A DNA stretch of 64,000 bases from NCBI GenBank assembly GCA_942159475.1, contig OW804097.1:40002298-40066297 (forward strand), read 5' to 3'. Each line of letters begins with the position of its first letter. The first letter of the stretch is position 1. The position numbers were made by a program, and so were the translations under genes. The notes beneath the pieces were generated by a model, which saw nothing but the letters and a program-made list of their open reading frames with translations, was not told the DNA's origin and did not search any database. The DNA comes from Sthenelais limicola. Taxonomy: Eukaryota > Annelida > Polychaeta > Phyllodocida > Sigalionidae. Positions 1 through 12,629 of the stretch are shown piece after piece.

Positions 1-700
1 ATGACATTCAGGAAATGGACTGATACCTCTGCCTCTAATCTACCTCGGTAAATATAACATTCAGAAAATGGACTGATACCACCAAACATGGTGCAATTCG
101 CCAGTCCATGGCCAATGAAACTGAGGACAGACTGATGAAGAAGGTTTGAAAGACTTTTAATCATTTTAGCCATGAAATGCAAGTTGGTTGCCGGGGTTAC
201 ATAGGTACAGTCAGCCCCATCTGCTGGCCGCCATTTTTGCCTTTTTTGAAATACAATGTTATACAGAAATCCAGGAGCTCTGTAAATATAATGGGGGGAA
301 AAAAACCTACATTGTCAGATTTGACAGAAACGACTTTTTCCATACTATTCTGTTTGGACCAGTGAAACCTTGTTTGGACTGGTGAAACCAGCATTTCCTG
401 GTCCTGCTGTCTGGTGAAACTTCAAAGGTTTTCGCCATGACTGTACCACTACCTCTAATCTACCTCTGTGAATTATATATACCATTCAGGAAATGGACTC
501 ATACCACTGCCTCTAATCTACCTTCCTGCTAATATAGCATTGAGTCACCGGCCTGATACCATTTCAAATGTACCTCAATACCTTTCAACCATACTTCAAC
601 ACACTGTGAATATAACATCCAGGAAATGAACTCATACCACTGCCTCTAATCTACGTCTGTAAATATAACATTCAGCAATTTATGGACTGGTACCACTGCC
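1..700. repeat. Degenerate tandem repeat, unit about 50-60 bp
   Basis: A phrase containing CATTCAGGAAATGGACTGAT, then ACCACTGCCTCTAATCTACC and AATATAAC, recurs with drift near positions 1, 55, 450, 485, 605 and 655. Spacing is irregular and copies carry indels, so this is an old, decaying tandem array. A related fragment (GCCTGATACCACTTTGCCTAAT) appears near 1867. The array probably continues to the left of the window. No gene is seen in it. Confidence 0.6.
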
Positions 701-1354
701 TCTGGTCGATTCCTGTGCCTATACAGTGAGAGAAACCTTACACCATTAAATGAATCACCATATATACCACTTCCTTTAATCTTATCATTTTAGTTTACAA
801 CTTCAATAGTCCTTACAATACTGAAAGTATGGCCTGATACTGTTCTCACTGATCTAGCTACCTCATGATGCAGAGATGAATAGGCTGATACCTGCATTTC
901 TATTGGGGGTTTAGACAAAGCTTCTAAAACTGAGTGAATGGTTTCTTACAAATACCTCCAATATATTCCCCGTTTGTGCTATAAAGTGAGACAAATCTGA
1001 ATGGTTAGATACTATTCTAATATATCTCTCTGTTTGGCTATCTATAAAACGTGAAACAGTGATTGTTCCATGCATGTTCTGGGAATCTGTGATGCCCACA
1101 GCTGTTTTTCTGCTCTGTACAGTTCTGTCAGCTCTCTCCGGAGGACATTATATGTGGTTTGTGAAGTTATCTTGGGTGAAAATGTGATTTTGATTTTGCG
1201 TTTTGTACAACTATTTTAAGCCTGGGAAAGCTGGGGAAGCCTGTTGGGAAAGCCTTTCTGGGAATGTCCCACTCTATTTGTAAGTTTTTGTATGGACAAA
1301 TGTCAAAAGTAGGGAGCACATGACTCATCACAGGACCCTCACTTGAATGAAAAT

Positions 1355-1775
1355 GTAATGAGGGTGGAGGGAAACAAGGGGAGGATATGGGTGGGAAAGG
1401 GGAGTGAGGGGAGAAGAAGAGAGAGGGGGAGAGAGAAAGAGAGAAGAGGAGGAAGGGGGAGAGAAAACGAGGGGAAGGAGAAAGTGCAGAGAGGGAGGCC
1501 GAAGAGGGAAAAGAGGGAGAAGGGGAGAGAGGGGGAGAAAGATCAGAGGGGAGGGGGAGACTGAGGAAGTAGAGAGAGGGGGAGATGAGGAGAGAGAGAT
1601 CAGAGGAGGAGGGGGAGAGCAAAGATGCAGAAGGAGAGGGTGGGAGGAATTAGATAGGAAGAGGGCGAAAAGGACAGAGAGAAGAGGGGGAGGGGACAGA
1701 AAAAACGGGAGGGGGAGAATGGGGGAAGAGGAAAGGGTAGGAGGGGAGAGAGAGTGAGAGGAAGGGGGTGACGGG
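1355..1775. repeat. Purine-rich (GA/GGA) microsatellite tract
   Basis: About 400 bases are almost pure G and A on the plus strand, mostly GAGAGG and GGGGAGA words. Long ORFs exist on both strands, but they translate to R/E/G or S/P/L runs and are composition artefacts. The strand asymmetry could favour triplex or H-DNA. Confidence 0.85.
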
Positions 1776-2469
1776 TACTTAGCTAGTTTTATATATTCCT
1801 TCAATACACTACCTTGTTCTGGTATAGTATATACAGGGAGGCCAACCTCATAACACTGTCTGGGTGGCCTGATACCACTTTGCCTAATCCAAGAACCAAG
1901 GGTAAGGTATAATCCCCCATAATGTAGGCCTGTACAGCAGCCTGGGCCATTCACATGGGAACTAGAACCACCTCCTCCTGCTCCTTCCCTCCTCAATCTT
2001 CTCTTGTCATGCACCACGAGAGTCTGTGGTAGACCAATGTTAAAAACATAGTCATGCTCAGGCACAAGGGCTTTCAACCATACTAAATACATGTATACAA
2101 TAAAATGTCTCTATTACTGGGAGCTTTGGAACTGAGCTCAAGTGTCTACAATAGCGAGGTGTTCTGATTAAAGAGGGGTCCCTATAATAATAGAAAGGTA
2201 CAGCAGAAGAAATACCTCACCAGCCCACAATTGTGAGGTGCCCGATTTTGATTGATTGACTTTTTATTTTGTCATAATTTAAGAGATGCCCTCAAAATAC
2301 AGATTTTACTGTATACTAGATTTACATGTACATAGAATGAGTTTCAATCACACTAAAACATAAAAAAACATAAAACTTCTATTACCGACAAAGTAGGTAA
2401 ATGCACATTTAAGGGGGTCCCCACTGGCTGCGGTAAGTTCGGTGGTAAGCCCTGCAGAAAGCTTTGCAC

Positions 2470-2572
2470 CGTTGTTGTGATGGTTCTGTAGGTGAAGGGG
2501 GCGGCGAGGTGGCCAGTGAACCACGTAGGGAGGACTTTGACACTCCTCTCCACCCACAGAACCATCGCAACA
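2470..2572. repeat. Inverted repeat, about 33-bp arms
   Basis: The arm 2470-2502, around TGATGGTTCTGTAGGTGAAG, is the imperfect reverse complement of 2541-2572, around CACCCACAGAACCATCGCAA, with about 38 bases between. It could form a hairpin. It is probably the core of a small foldback element. Confidence 0.6.
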
Positions 2573-2859
2573 CCATCGCAGAGGACTCGCTTGCACTAAA
2601 TTCTCATGGGAATCGGCTTAGTAGAGTCCAATGCGAATCCAGTCACGGGTGCCCAAGAGACTCAGCCATTCCTTAAGCCAGCTGCACACCAACAGATTAT
2701 AAATGCCCTGCTCCATCTCAATAGTTGACGCACATCTGTAGTTAAGATATAATATTACAAATTTCTATGACTGGTGCATGCCCACCAGTAAGCTTTCTCC
2801 TGTGACGGACCCCATGCAGGTAAATCACCCCAGGATTGAAGCAATGTGTGGATATATAG

Positions 2860-2995
2860 ATGGAACCTAGCGAGGGGGAAGTCTGGGGATTTATTAGTGA
2901 CCGAGGGGAGCGCGGGAGGGCATTAGCCCGAGATCCTTCCGCACTCCCCGAGGTCACTAATAAGTCCCCAGGCTTCACCTGAGCTTTGTTCCATA
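2860..2995. mobile_element. Foldback (long inverted repeat) element, copy 1
   Basis: Two arms of about 60 bases (2861-2920 and 2931-2993) are inverted copies. The strongest match is GGGGATTTATTAGTGACC against GGTCACTAATAAGTCCCC. The loop is about 10 bases. The outer ends read ATGGAACC on the left and TTTGTTCCATATTTATTACA on the right. A second element of the same design, with the same style of ends, lies at 33453-33580. It contains no coding sequence. Confidence 0.65.
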
Positions 2996-3420
2996 TTTAT
3001 TACACCACGTTAATAAATACAAAATATAAATAAATCAAAATAAAAGAAGTGATTTCAGTTTTCCGCCATTTTGTATGTATTTTGTGAAATATTAAGAAAA
3101 TAGTCCCTCTGGGTTTGGGTCTCTAGAGCTGTCCATAGCCCCTGTCAATAGACACTAACTGTCAGCGCAAATTTCGAACAATAAACATTATGTTGGAACC
3201 TTTTCTGTTCAGTTTTGGCTGTAAAATATCAAAGCTTGTGTTTCCCCGTCATCAATATTAGTAGAAACACTTTATTTTACATCTGCCATAGATTTTGAGA
3301 AATTGAATCATATGAAAATATTAAATTGCAGTGGTTGATTTGCCGCTTGATCACGGCCTCCTAGTTTCACTCACTTGTAGACCTACGCATTTAGTGTGTC
3401 GTTGAAGAACAGACAATTTC

Positions 3421-3870
3421 CTATTAAATAAAAGTTTTCCAGCTTTCTAGGCCTACTAGAAGTTAATCTAACCTTTTTCGTTGAATCTGTTGAATTATTG
3501 GTGTCAATCTGCGTTAATTATAACCAGAATTAAGGAGAAACGATCAGGCCTTCTGCAATGATCTGGCTAGCGAATCGGATACGCCACACTCGACTGACTG
3601 CCACATGGCGATCTAGCAGTCACACAAGCTACTCTCTGGTGACTTGTCAGTCATTTGCAGCCAAATAAAAGTTTTTCCAGCTTTCTAGGTCTATTAGAAG
3701 TTAATCTATCCTTTCTTCTTTTATCTAGATGTATTAGATTTCAATCTGCTTTATTCAATACCAGAATTCTTGAGAAACAATCAGTGATGGAAGTTATGGT
3801 AAAATGTAAACAATGTGGGTCTACTCTCGTGGTGCTGTCAGAGTCAAGTGGCGTATCTGATTCGCTACCC
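3421..3870. repeat. Direct duplication (about 130 bp) with inner inverted repeat
   Basis: The segment 3421-3552 recurs in diverged form at 3659-3790: both have AAATAAAAGTTTTCCAGCTT, then AGAAGTTAATCTA, then CCAGAATT and GAGAAAC. A second relation is inverted: AGCGAATCGGATACGCCAC near 3568 matches the reverse complement of GTGGCGTATCTGATTCGCTA near 3850. The arrangement suggests a duplicated piece of a terminal-inverted-repeat element. The short ORF across the second copy is not supported as a gene. Confidence 0.55.
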
Positions 3871-4579
3871 GATTCACTATAGGATCTTTGTTCATGGTGG
3901 GTCTAGATTGATATACTTTAGCAAAATAACATTTTTTAATGTCATTATTCAGTAGAACTTTTCATTTTGAAGCTTTATATTTATTATTTCCAGAGCTTTA
4001 TATTTATTATTTCCATAACTCACATGTTATGCACCACTTTGACCAAGTGTGACATACAATGCTGAAGGTACAGGAAGCAACAGCACAGGGGTGTAATAAA
4101 TGCTCAATCACAGCACAAGCCCATGCACACATTACGGTTCTATCCAACTCCAGTTAACTACAAGTGTGTGATTCATTTTGGGAATTTTCTAAAGCTTTTT
4201 TCTGTCCCAATCGAAGCCTTCCCTATCTCAGCTGCAAACCCTGACACCCCATAAAATGAAGTCGCACATTGATAATCGTTTGGTGTGCTCTTGGCTTTAG
4301 TCTGCCCAATGGATAATACGCTTTATGTTTGTAGCAATGAAGGATGTTCATATGAATCGGCTGTCTACCATGTTTTGTATACAACCTATACAAAGGATAT
4401 ACCAAAGCATTTATGGGAAATAACTAGTACTTCTTTTCTGATGAAAATAAATTGCTGTTAACATTTCATAATCTTTCTGAGCATAGACAAATGTATAGAA
4501 GATAATAAGGGCATCATGTTACATTCAGAAAGGAAAAAATTAAAAGATATATATATGTCTTGGTATATACACTAACGTC

Positions 4580-5040
4580 TATGCCGATAGCTATGACCAA
4601 AACACTGGCTGGATTACACTTCCTCGTCAAAGTTGCTGACTCAAGAAATGTGTCAGGAGTCACCATTTTCTCCTACTCCCTCACCACCACCATTGCTACT
4701 TGTTTCGTTTGGCCTTACCAACGAGTATACAACAGATTCTCGTTGGCCTTTGAAGTTACTAATCCGCTGACATCGGCTGTCTACAATGTTGGGCAAGTGA
4801 AGAAATTCGGATCTGGCTGCAAAATGGAGCACCCTGGTCTGTGGGGCAGCAGATGTGATCATATGATCAAGGCAAAACAAATAGCAACAGATCCAGGGGC
4901 AGACTATAAAAAAATACATTGACTTTGGGGAAATAGACAGACTAACTAGAGGCAAGCAAACTGAAAGTCAGAGTGGGGATTCTACCTCTGATAATGACTC
5001 GAGTGATGATGGGGAAAAGACTACTGATGAAAGAATTTAA
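4580..5040 (+). pseudogene. Coding-like remnant with a one-base frameshift; function unknown
   Basis: An ORF with an ATG at 4580 runs about 110 codons and stops at 4920, just after a run of seven A at 4908-4914. Dropping one A there opens a new frame to a TAA at 5038-5040. That tail has the composition of a real acidic C-terminus (KYIDFGEIDRLTRG, then a D/S/E-rich stretch ending TTDERI). A poly(A) signal AATAAA follows at 5261-5266. The frame change, the coding-like tail and the downstream signal together suggest an old, possibly retroposed, gene copy. I do not recognise the protein: no catalytic motif, signal peptide or membrane segment is evident. A sequencing error in the A-run would restore a frame of about 153 codons, so it could also be an intact single-exon gene. 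Confidence 0.35.
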
Positions 5041-5319
5041 AGGCTTTATTGCTGCAAGCAAGAAACCAGTTAGACAAGTTCAACGCCCATTTTACCAACC
5101 ACCATGTGTACCTTCAATTACTTGAAATTATGATGTGCCTATCTAATGCTTTAATGATTATTTGCTATACCATGAGGCTTACACCTACTAAGCCAGGCCA
5201 TAAAAGAACAGCAGAGATGAGGGCCCTGTTATAATATTGCAGAAGTGTTAATGTAACCTGAATAAACCTATTAAGCAAAGAGTATTAGCAGGAAATACTT
5301 GCACCGCTATCAATTCATA

Positions 5320-5418
5320 ATGGCGGCAACTGAGGGAGCAGACGACAATTTTATACTTATCGTCTGCTGTTGCCAGGAACAGACGAGACTTGCTCTCATC
5401 AGTCTGATTGTTTCTAAG
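5320..5418 (+). CDS. Candidate first coding exon (33 codons); function unknown
   Basis: An ATG in good context (ATAATGG) opens a 33-codon frame starting MAATEGADDNFILIVCCCQ. It ends exactly in front of a near-consensus splice donor, AAG|GTAAGTA, in phase 0. No matching downstream exon was found, and the frame also reads through the donor to 5598, so splicing is not proven. The CCC cluster and hydrophobic middle are not a clear signal peptide. It lies just after the poly(A) signal of the 4.6-5.0 kb remnant. It is offered only because start context and donor coincide; chance is quite possible. Confidence 0.15.
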
Positions 5419-5639
5419 GTAAGTAAAGTCAGCCAAACTGCCTTCTTTAAGAGCGAGCCCTGTGCTGTAATCACTATTGCATGGCTACCCATCCAAGGTC
5501 ATTACTTCAAGGGCTATGACGTAAATCTACTTTTTAATTCAGCCCACGTACATAAAACGCATGTCTACGATGTATTAAATCTGGAAAACTGTAGGTGAGT
5601 TTGATTAGCTGTTATATACGCCTGAAGGATTATGGAACT

Positions 5640-7990
5640 CAAGATTTGTGTTTTTCTGGTAGGCGCAGATTTTGTGCGAAAGTAAGCTTCAGTGCCGACA
5701 TGTCTCTTAATTAATTAATTGTCAAAAAAGGGCAATATTAGAAGTAGATCTGGGTTTTTCTTTTAATTTTGAAATTGTTTATTTTTTCTATTTAAATTGT
5801 TAATGTTAATTGGGGATTTAAAGATCATGGTGAACTCCAACCATACAATGATGACGCTATGTCTTAAATAAATCCTGAAAAGAAATGCATTTTCAATAAT
5901 TCAATATGGAAAAATCAAAATGGCATTCGTACAATTCACCATTGTACTGAGAATTGGCTAACAAAATAAGTGTATAGAAATACAATAGTCAACAAAAGAG
6001 TTTTCCCCTACAAAGGCTACTTCTATTGTGTCACTGAGGCTGAAATGAGATATGAACTAATAAAGGAAGAACAGACAGAGAGGAAACCCGAGATATGAGG
6101 GGAAAATAACAAAACATAGTCAGGCATTAATTTACGAATAATATTAATAGTATTTTTTTCAAAGCACTATTACAAGAGACAGAGAAAGATGGGAGAGAAA
6201 GACAGAGATGAGAGAGAAAACAGAGAGACGTTGAAACAGAAGATCATTAACAGACAGACATATTGGATTTCTCATAGAAAATTGATAATTGGCGATGGGA
6301 AACATCCTAAATGAACATGTTTTCTTGACGAAACCAATATCCAAAAATAAGCGTTAGATTAACACCTTTGTTCGATCCGAAATCCTTCATTTCTAGATGA
6401 AAATAGGGTTGCAGTCTCTTCCGACACAGAGGGTTTGTCAATGTATTTTTAGTTTTAATGTGTGTACTCAGTACTAACATTACATCATATAAAGGTGCTA
6501 TAACTATCCTATTGTCGAAACACTTAGATACTGACGATAAATGATCGGCGTTATCATTTGACACCACAAGGAAACAGGTTGAAGTCAATTACAAAAGATG
6601 ATTTTGCAGCATTGCTGTCTCCAAGCGGGCCTGGAAAAGCCTTGAAATTGGAAAAATAAATTAAAACTAAATTATCAAAAGTTGTTGTTCAGAAACAAAC
6701 AAAAAACACTGCAAATGGCCATTGTGGGAAAAGGGCCTGGAGAATTTCGAAGATTGTGAGTTTATTGTTCTACACTTCTCCCATCACCCGTCCCTGTCGC
6801 ACCATACCACCAAGTAAAATTTGAAAAAAGGTAATTGATGTAAAATCAAACTATAAAACTTGTTAGAAACATCATTAGCCTATGTACAACCCTCGGGGCC
6901 TATCATTATAGGCGCCTGCAATATCGCTAAATGGTCCACGAAACTCACTGAAAAGCCTTGCAATTCTTAGGATCAAAAACGCAGATTGGTAACAATTCGG
7001 TGCAATGGACACAGGACTAAAAAAGGACTTGATAATAAAATATGGTCTTAATATTGATTAGAGACCTAAATGAAATTTTAAATCAATGTGAGGCATATGA
7101 GAGAATACACAGTGTTGCATGATAAACGGCACTACTCACGGTGTTATGAGGAGCAAATAGTCTTCTACCATGCAATAATCACATTTAATTTGTTTTATCT
7201 CTCTTCGGAAGAAAAATTTAATCGTCCGATCTTACTCTGATGTTTTGGTTTCTCAGCAACTACGCAATACAGTGCAGATAAAAACTGGTCAGGAGCACAC
7301 ACAATCATTGTGGTACTACGAGTCTCCCAGTCAATCCAGTCCGAGCTTCGAATCACTTATCCTGGTAATATGATTATGTTATCAGACAGCCCTTGATTCA
7401 TTTAATTATCGTACATTAAACCCCCATAGGTTAATATGCAGGTTTCTTTTGTAAGAGACCAAAGAGATCTTGTTTATAGCTCGACATTTTTTTAATACCT
7501 GTTTCATCCCTATTTTGCTTGCACAGATGAAAATGTTTAATCATTTTGAAACTGAATTATAGTTCTGTCAATAAAATTTGTTAAAAAAGATGATGATAGT
7601 GTTGTCATTATTAAGACCATTTATTAAAAGGAGTAGTTGGGGTTTTTTAGATTGAATTTAATTGAATAGAAAAATACTTTATTTGTCTGACGTTATACAA
7701 GTATGAGATTCGACAAATAGGTGACCAGGCTTCTGAATAATATCAAAGTCTTTCAGACGTCACCTCAAATAGAAAAGATATACTAACAGAGAGACTGACT
7801 AATAAGCGCAAATAATAACAGGACATAAAACACGTTAACGTTATAAAACAAATCATTACGTTATAAAACAAGTTGTAAAACAGATAATACCAAAACTGAC
7901 TAATATCACCTCTCACGATATATAGCACCGTCAGTTAATTTTAAACGCTCCTTATATTTGAGTATTCACAATTAACTCCGTCTTCTTATA
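5640..7990. other. No gene seen; AT-rich intergenic DNA
   Basis: Both strands hold only short, low-complexity ORFs. Short purine stretches (GAGAGA near 6180-6230) and AT-rich sequence dominate. No convincing splice-flanked exon, RNA gene or long repeat was found. Confidence 0.5.
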
Positions 7991-7996
7991 ATATTT

Positions 7997-8380
7997 TTAA
8001 ACATCGATATTTTCTAAATACTTTCTAAGCTCTTTCCTCCTTGTTTCAAATATACAGGGATCTCCAGTAGAAAAGACAGACCTACCCCAAGCGTAACTCA
8101 AATCTACAACCTCCAAATATGTTCTGGATTTAGCCAGCTGGCTTTGTAACTTTTGTTGGTACTCACAACATCCTGTTCGAGAATAACCTGCTTTCCGACA
8201 TACAAACATAGAAGGGGTCGTTACTATGGGTATGTATAAGTGCTGAGATTCTCCACAACATGTACCTTCAAGGAAAAACATATCACATATATCTGACTCA
8301 TATACATATATGAAAATACCTATATCTACCAATAAATCAAATCCATGTATAGAACAAGAAGATGGTAGATCATGATTCAT
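7997..8380 (-). CDS. Possible coding exon, cysteine-containing; function unknown
   Basis: A 127-codon minus-strand ORF ends at 7997. Its second half (from about CCGESQHLYIPIV to KELRKYLENIDV) has balanced, coding-like composition, with scattered Cys and a basic, helix-like C-terminus. A pyrimidine-rich acceptor-like site on the minus strand (TTTTTCCTTGAAG, junction at about 8266/8265) would make 8265-7997 a terminal exon entered in phase 1. I recognise no family. A 127-codon ORF can arise by chance in 64 kb of such DNA, so support is modest. No neighbouring exon or poly(A) signal was found close by. Confidence 0.25.
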   Translation of the reverse strand: MNHDLPSSCSIHGFDLLVDIGIFIYVYESDICDMFFLEGTCCGESQHLYIPIVTTPSMFVCRKAGYSRTGCCEYQQKLQSQLAKSRTYLEVVDLSYAWGRSVFSTGDPCIFETRRKELRKYLENIDV

Positions 8381-9157
8381 AATTGCATAAACCCCATGCT
8401 GAGTATATATAGAGTAGTGGCAACAACAGCCACAATACGCAGGCTATTCATTCTCATACCTGTACTATACTGTGTTCTTATCACCTCAGGGCATTGTCCA
8501 TATACTTGTCACACCAACCCAAATCCCCCACAGGGCTACTAAACGTCCCCCTCCCAAGTATGGACAGAAGCCAACTGTAGTCCCTTTTTGCATGCCTGGT
8601 CAAAGTACCAACTGTAGTGAGCTCAGGTAGAAAAGTCAGGCCTGCCTTAGGGTGGGACTTTGTATTACATATCAGATGCTTATACCATTGGAGCTACCTG
8701 AAACTGCCCATTGGCATGTACAACCAATGGGCTGAATGTATCACTGCACGAAAGTGAACATGAAGCTAAAGTGAATTGTGCAATCTCCAGCTGACTCAAG
8801 GTAAGGCTCAACATGTTATATTAACTTTTTCAAATCCAAAGCACGTTTCAGAGTTCAGTACCAAAACGCACGTAATCGTTATAGGAAATCATAGGCCAAT
8901 TAGCATATTGTCTTAATTCAATTACGAGACAAAACCATCATTATGTATAATTGAAAAATATGCAAAACACAATTCTCAAGCCTCCAGCCGAAACATTCAA
9001 TTACAATAAAATGCACTTGATTAAGGAAAGACTTTAACTTTGTAACATCTTTGCATACATTATATGATAGGATTTGTTATATCTTGGTAAGATTCCAATC
9101 GAACTAGATCATACTAACATTGTCTGTTACTGTATTACTGCTGTATATTTTTTCCAT

Positions 9158-9262
9158 TTACTTGAATGAGGTGGGAATCGACACGACCATTGCACTGAAT
9201 ATTCAGTGCACTGACTCAGTACCCACTGGACCTCTTGGCATAACAATTGAGCTACAAAGTAC
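9158..9262 (-). repeat. tRNA-derived sequence (SINE head or pseudo-tRNA)
   Basis: On the minus strand the segment contains TAGCTCAATTGTTA, close to a pol III A box, and about 60 bases later GTGTCGATTCCCAC, close to a B box. A small hairpin, CACTGAATATTCAGTG, lies between. The spacing fits a tRNA-derived promoter, but the stems are degraded, so a working tRNA is unlikely. Confidence 0.35.
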
Positions 9263-9269
9263 TGTGGAC

Positions 9270-12130
9270 GAGGTTAAATCTAAACAATTACTATGATGTT
9301 TGTTCTCATGGTTCATCAGAGGTACAGGTATGAAATAATCCCAACACAACGAGCGTATACCCATAGAGTCTAACGACAATGGGCCGCGCTCTTATTAAGA
9401 CAGTAAGCATGGCCACGGCCAGGCCAAGCTCTCAACGCCCGCATCTCCTTCATGTATTGGCCACACCTGGCTGGCCGCGCAGGGGCGCTCATTATAAGCT
9501 CTTAACAGAAAGCCAAGCTCAGAACACATGAGCGTCACCTGCGCTAAAACTGGGCGAAAACTTTTCTCACCTTGAGATTAGCCTACCTAAGCCAGATGTG
9601 TGAACCCTAGGGTGTGTGCGAACATTTTATTATTTCAGATGGGTCACCTCAACCTGAGTTTAATTAACGGAGAAAATCAAGACAATAACAGAACTGTTTT
9701 CCTTTTTCAAATCGGATGATTCTTCGAATTTTAATGAACACTCAAAATTTGAAAATATTACATCATTTTAAAGTAGGCTTTTTCATTGCCTGGGGAAAGA
9801 TTTTCACATGCTGATAACTTCATGAGTTTTGCGAGTACAGATAGAATAATTGAGAGATATCTTAAGACCAAAAGGTTCTCCAGGAAAAATCTAAGCTGGA
9901 AACAATACACTTTGAAACCATTCAGCAAAAGGAGTGGAAAAATTGTAAAATCTTAATAAAAAACATGTTAAATTTGATTGATGTCGCATTTTCGCACCAT
10001 CATAAAATCTTGAATAATCACACAGGACATATAATAATAGTATGAGCCACAGAAATCATTACCTAGAGCACCTCCAATTTTTTCCAGCCAGATATATTGA
10101 ATATTTGTCATGTTATAGGACGTCAAACATGCCTCCTCGCTTAATTTTCACAAATTGTCAGCCTTGTCGACCTAGCATGTTGAGGGTCCCTAGACATTAC
10201 AATGTTCAAAATGCCATAACTTCTTTGATATTGAATGGATAGGAGACATTAAAAGCTAACTAACTGAACACAACAATTTTTAGTTGGATTGTTTCATATT
10301 CATGCAATACTCCACCCCATATATAATATTATACATAGGGGTGGGGGTGAGTTAGGTGACATGGGGGCAGCAGGTATGCTTAGTTGCATATATATATATA
10401 TATAGGTCACACCCCCGGTCACACCCGTCTACTAGCTTTCACTATAGGAAGGCTCAATTGGCAGTGGTAGTTCACACGAGAAGGTTCACTTGCAAACATG
10501 GGAGGCTATACTTCATTTTATTCAAGGCAAGTTCTTTTTGCAATTTTACCACATTTCAACACTACATGCTATCGTCTCTAGACTCATAGAGAAAGTATAA
10601 GAATAATAGACAGAATAAACTTCTCCGTTCTATAACTGTAATAGACGCTGTAATGGTATGCATAGCTGGTATAGTATCTTATCCTTTTTCTTTATCCTGT
10701 ACCATTTGTTATTGTGTAGAACATGTCTGGCATGTGGGCAAACACAAGCCATACTGAAAATTAAGGTAAGAGCTATTTAACTAATAATGTATTGTAGGAT
10801 TTTAAATCTTTCTAATGCCAAGGTGAAAAAACCGTTAATTTAGCACGCCTGCAGTAGTGTAGACTGTAGCAGACACCTGTTTCAAGTGCTGTTCCAGCTG
10901 ACTGCACCAAGCCAAAGGCTAGACATGTAGACGCTTATAGCCACAGGAGCTCCAGGCCAGTTATGTATCTTTTATATATCGAGCGTGGGGCACGGGAAGG
11001 TAAGCTGTTGTAAAGATCAGATCATGCAGATTCCAATGATAGTTGGAAATCATAATTGGAAATCATATTTTGAATTGAAATGTTCGCACGGCCGTGTTGC
11101 ACGTTGCCGATGCAACCCATGTAAAGCTTTACTATATATAGAACTGCAGCCAATGTTAGGCGTGAATGGTACTGGTGTCATTGGTGAGTGCTGATGCTAG
11201 TCAGGTCGTAATTTTAAAATTGTTAGCGTTCTTTTAAAGCCTGGTTCTATGATTCAGTTGCTGTCATACAAGTTTGAGTGGTAGATTATTATATACTTGT
11301 AAGCGGCTTCGCCACTTGAGTGCAGAACTCTGAGAGAAAGAGAGAGAGAGAGGGGGGGAGGGAGATAAAGAAATGACAGAGAGAGAATTTTGCGACTTGT
11401 GACTCTCATTTTGCTATATCACAATATATCATGTGTCTATTTTTTCTTTGCAGAAGCTGGAGATTAAGGAGAACCTCTGAAAAGAAAATGATGAAATGAT
11501 GATTATCTGAGGGAAAATACAATCTGTTACTCCTCACACAAATATTTAAAGAAATAAAATCAGTAATGATTGATCTGATAACCCAGGCCTAATACTGCCT
11601 AATAAATCATGAATAACAGCAAGCTACCTATATATATCCCCCACCCCCATCCCCTGCTCCCTTATTGACCACAAAAGCATCCACCCCCTTTGTCCTGACC
11701 TTTGACCCAAGGTAATTTTAAAGGAAGCCCGCCCTTGTCTCTGCAAGCATTCGCGGGCGACCCAAGTGTGAAAGCCAGTGCGGCAATACAGCGTGTCGCC
11801 GACGATGGCCGCACTTGGCACACTCTCTTCTCTGCTTTGACCCGCCGGCTTTAAGCGCATGAAAGGACGGGCGTCCCACCCATATATAGCTGGTGCATTA
11901 GTTGGGAGGGTCTGCCTTGTGCTTCTCCCTTGTTTCCTCAATGTAGCCTTGGCTGAGTCAAGAGCGTTAAGACCGCCACTGTCTGTATGGGTAACTATCT
12001 ATAATTCATTGCATTTTTATGGGTTTTTTAAGCAAAGTGGGATCCTTAAAATTATCATGAGAGGAACGATACGAGGGCGCAAGGTGCTCTTTAAATCACT
12101 CTTCTGAGCCTCATTATGTACATGCTGTAG
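9270..12130. other. No gene seen; non-coding with small repeats
   Basis: It contains a GC-richer patch at about 9380-9500 (repeated GGCCGCGC and GGCCA words), a TA dinucleotide run near 10389, and a GA run near 11335-11365. ORFs are short and unsupported. Near 11010 the phrase TGCAGATTCCAATGATAG is a fragment of the dispersed family seen in full at 17441 and 36546. Confidence 0.45.
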
Positions 12131-12134
12131 AGCA

Positions 12135-12192
12135 TGGGAGCAATTGTTTGCTTAAACCCTAAGTTACCAACTGAGCTACCAGGTCCACCCAT
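12135..12192 (-). repeat. tRNA-like 5' half with perfect A box
   Basis: Minus strand GGTAGCTCAGTTGGTAA matches the pol III A-box consensus and a tRNA D-arm. The expected T-arm (B box) is not found at the right distance. It looks like the head of a truncated tRNA-derived SINE. Confidence 0.35.
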
Positions 12193-12629
12193 TTTGAATA
12201 TAAATGTACATATAAAATTGATACTGGTATTCTAAATACTTCTAATCATAAATTTACTATAACATAAATTGTGAATGGAATGAGGAGGTGGTAATTGAAA
12301 AGTTATCGAATGAGATCCGTGTACGCATGTCCAGTGTGAATAGTTTTATTGTACCCCTTTATTGGGCCTCCTATACAGTATTGAAATATATGATAATGAA
12401 TGTTTCAGAAATGTAGTATCATGCTATAATCAATAGGATAAACATTGTATTTAATGTAACCCTCATTTACGTGAATCATTTGTGTTCATGTCTTTATTCA
12501 TGCACGTTCGCATAGTAACATCTGTATGACATTTTCAATTCTATATAATGTCTACACAATGTCACCCTCACAATGGCCTCTCTCTGGTATACCTGATGCC
12601 CGCAACAACACCTCGCCAATTATCTTCAT

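Noticed and set aside
121..150. CTGATGA...GAAA resembling a hammerhead ribozyme core
   Set aside because: Stem II does not pair convincingly and stems I and III are missing; the same chance match occurs near 4438 and 5021.
1328..2092. 254-codon minus-strand ORF and plus-strand R/E/G ORFs
   Set aside because: They lie on a purine/pyrimidine microsatellite; sequence outside the tract has no coding signature.
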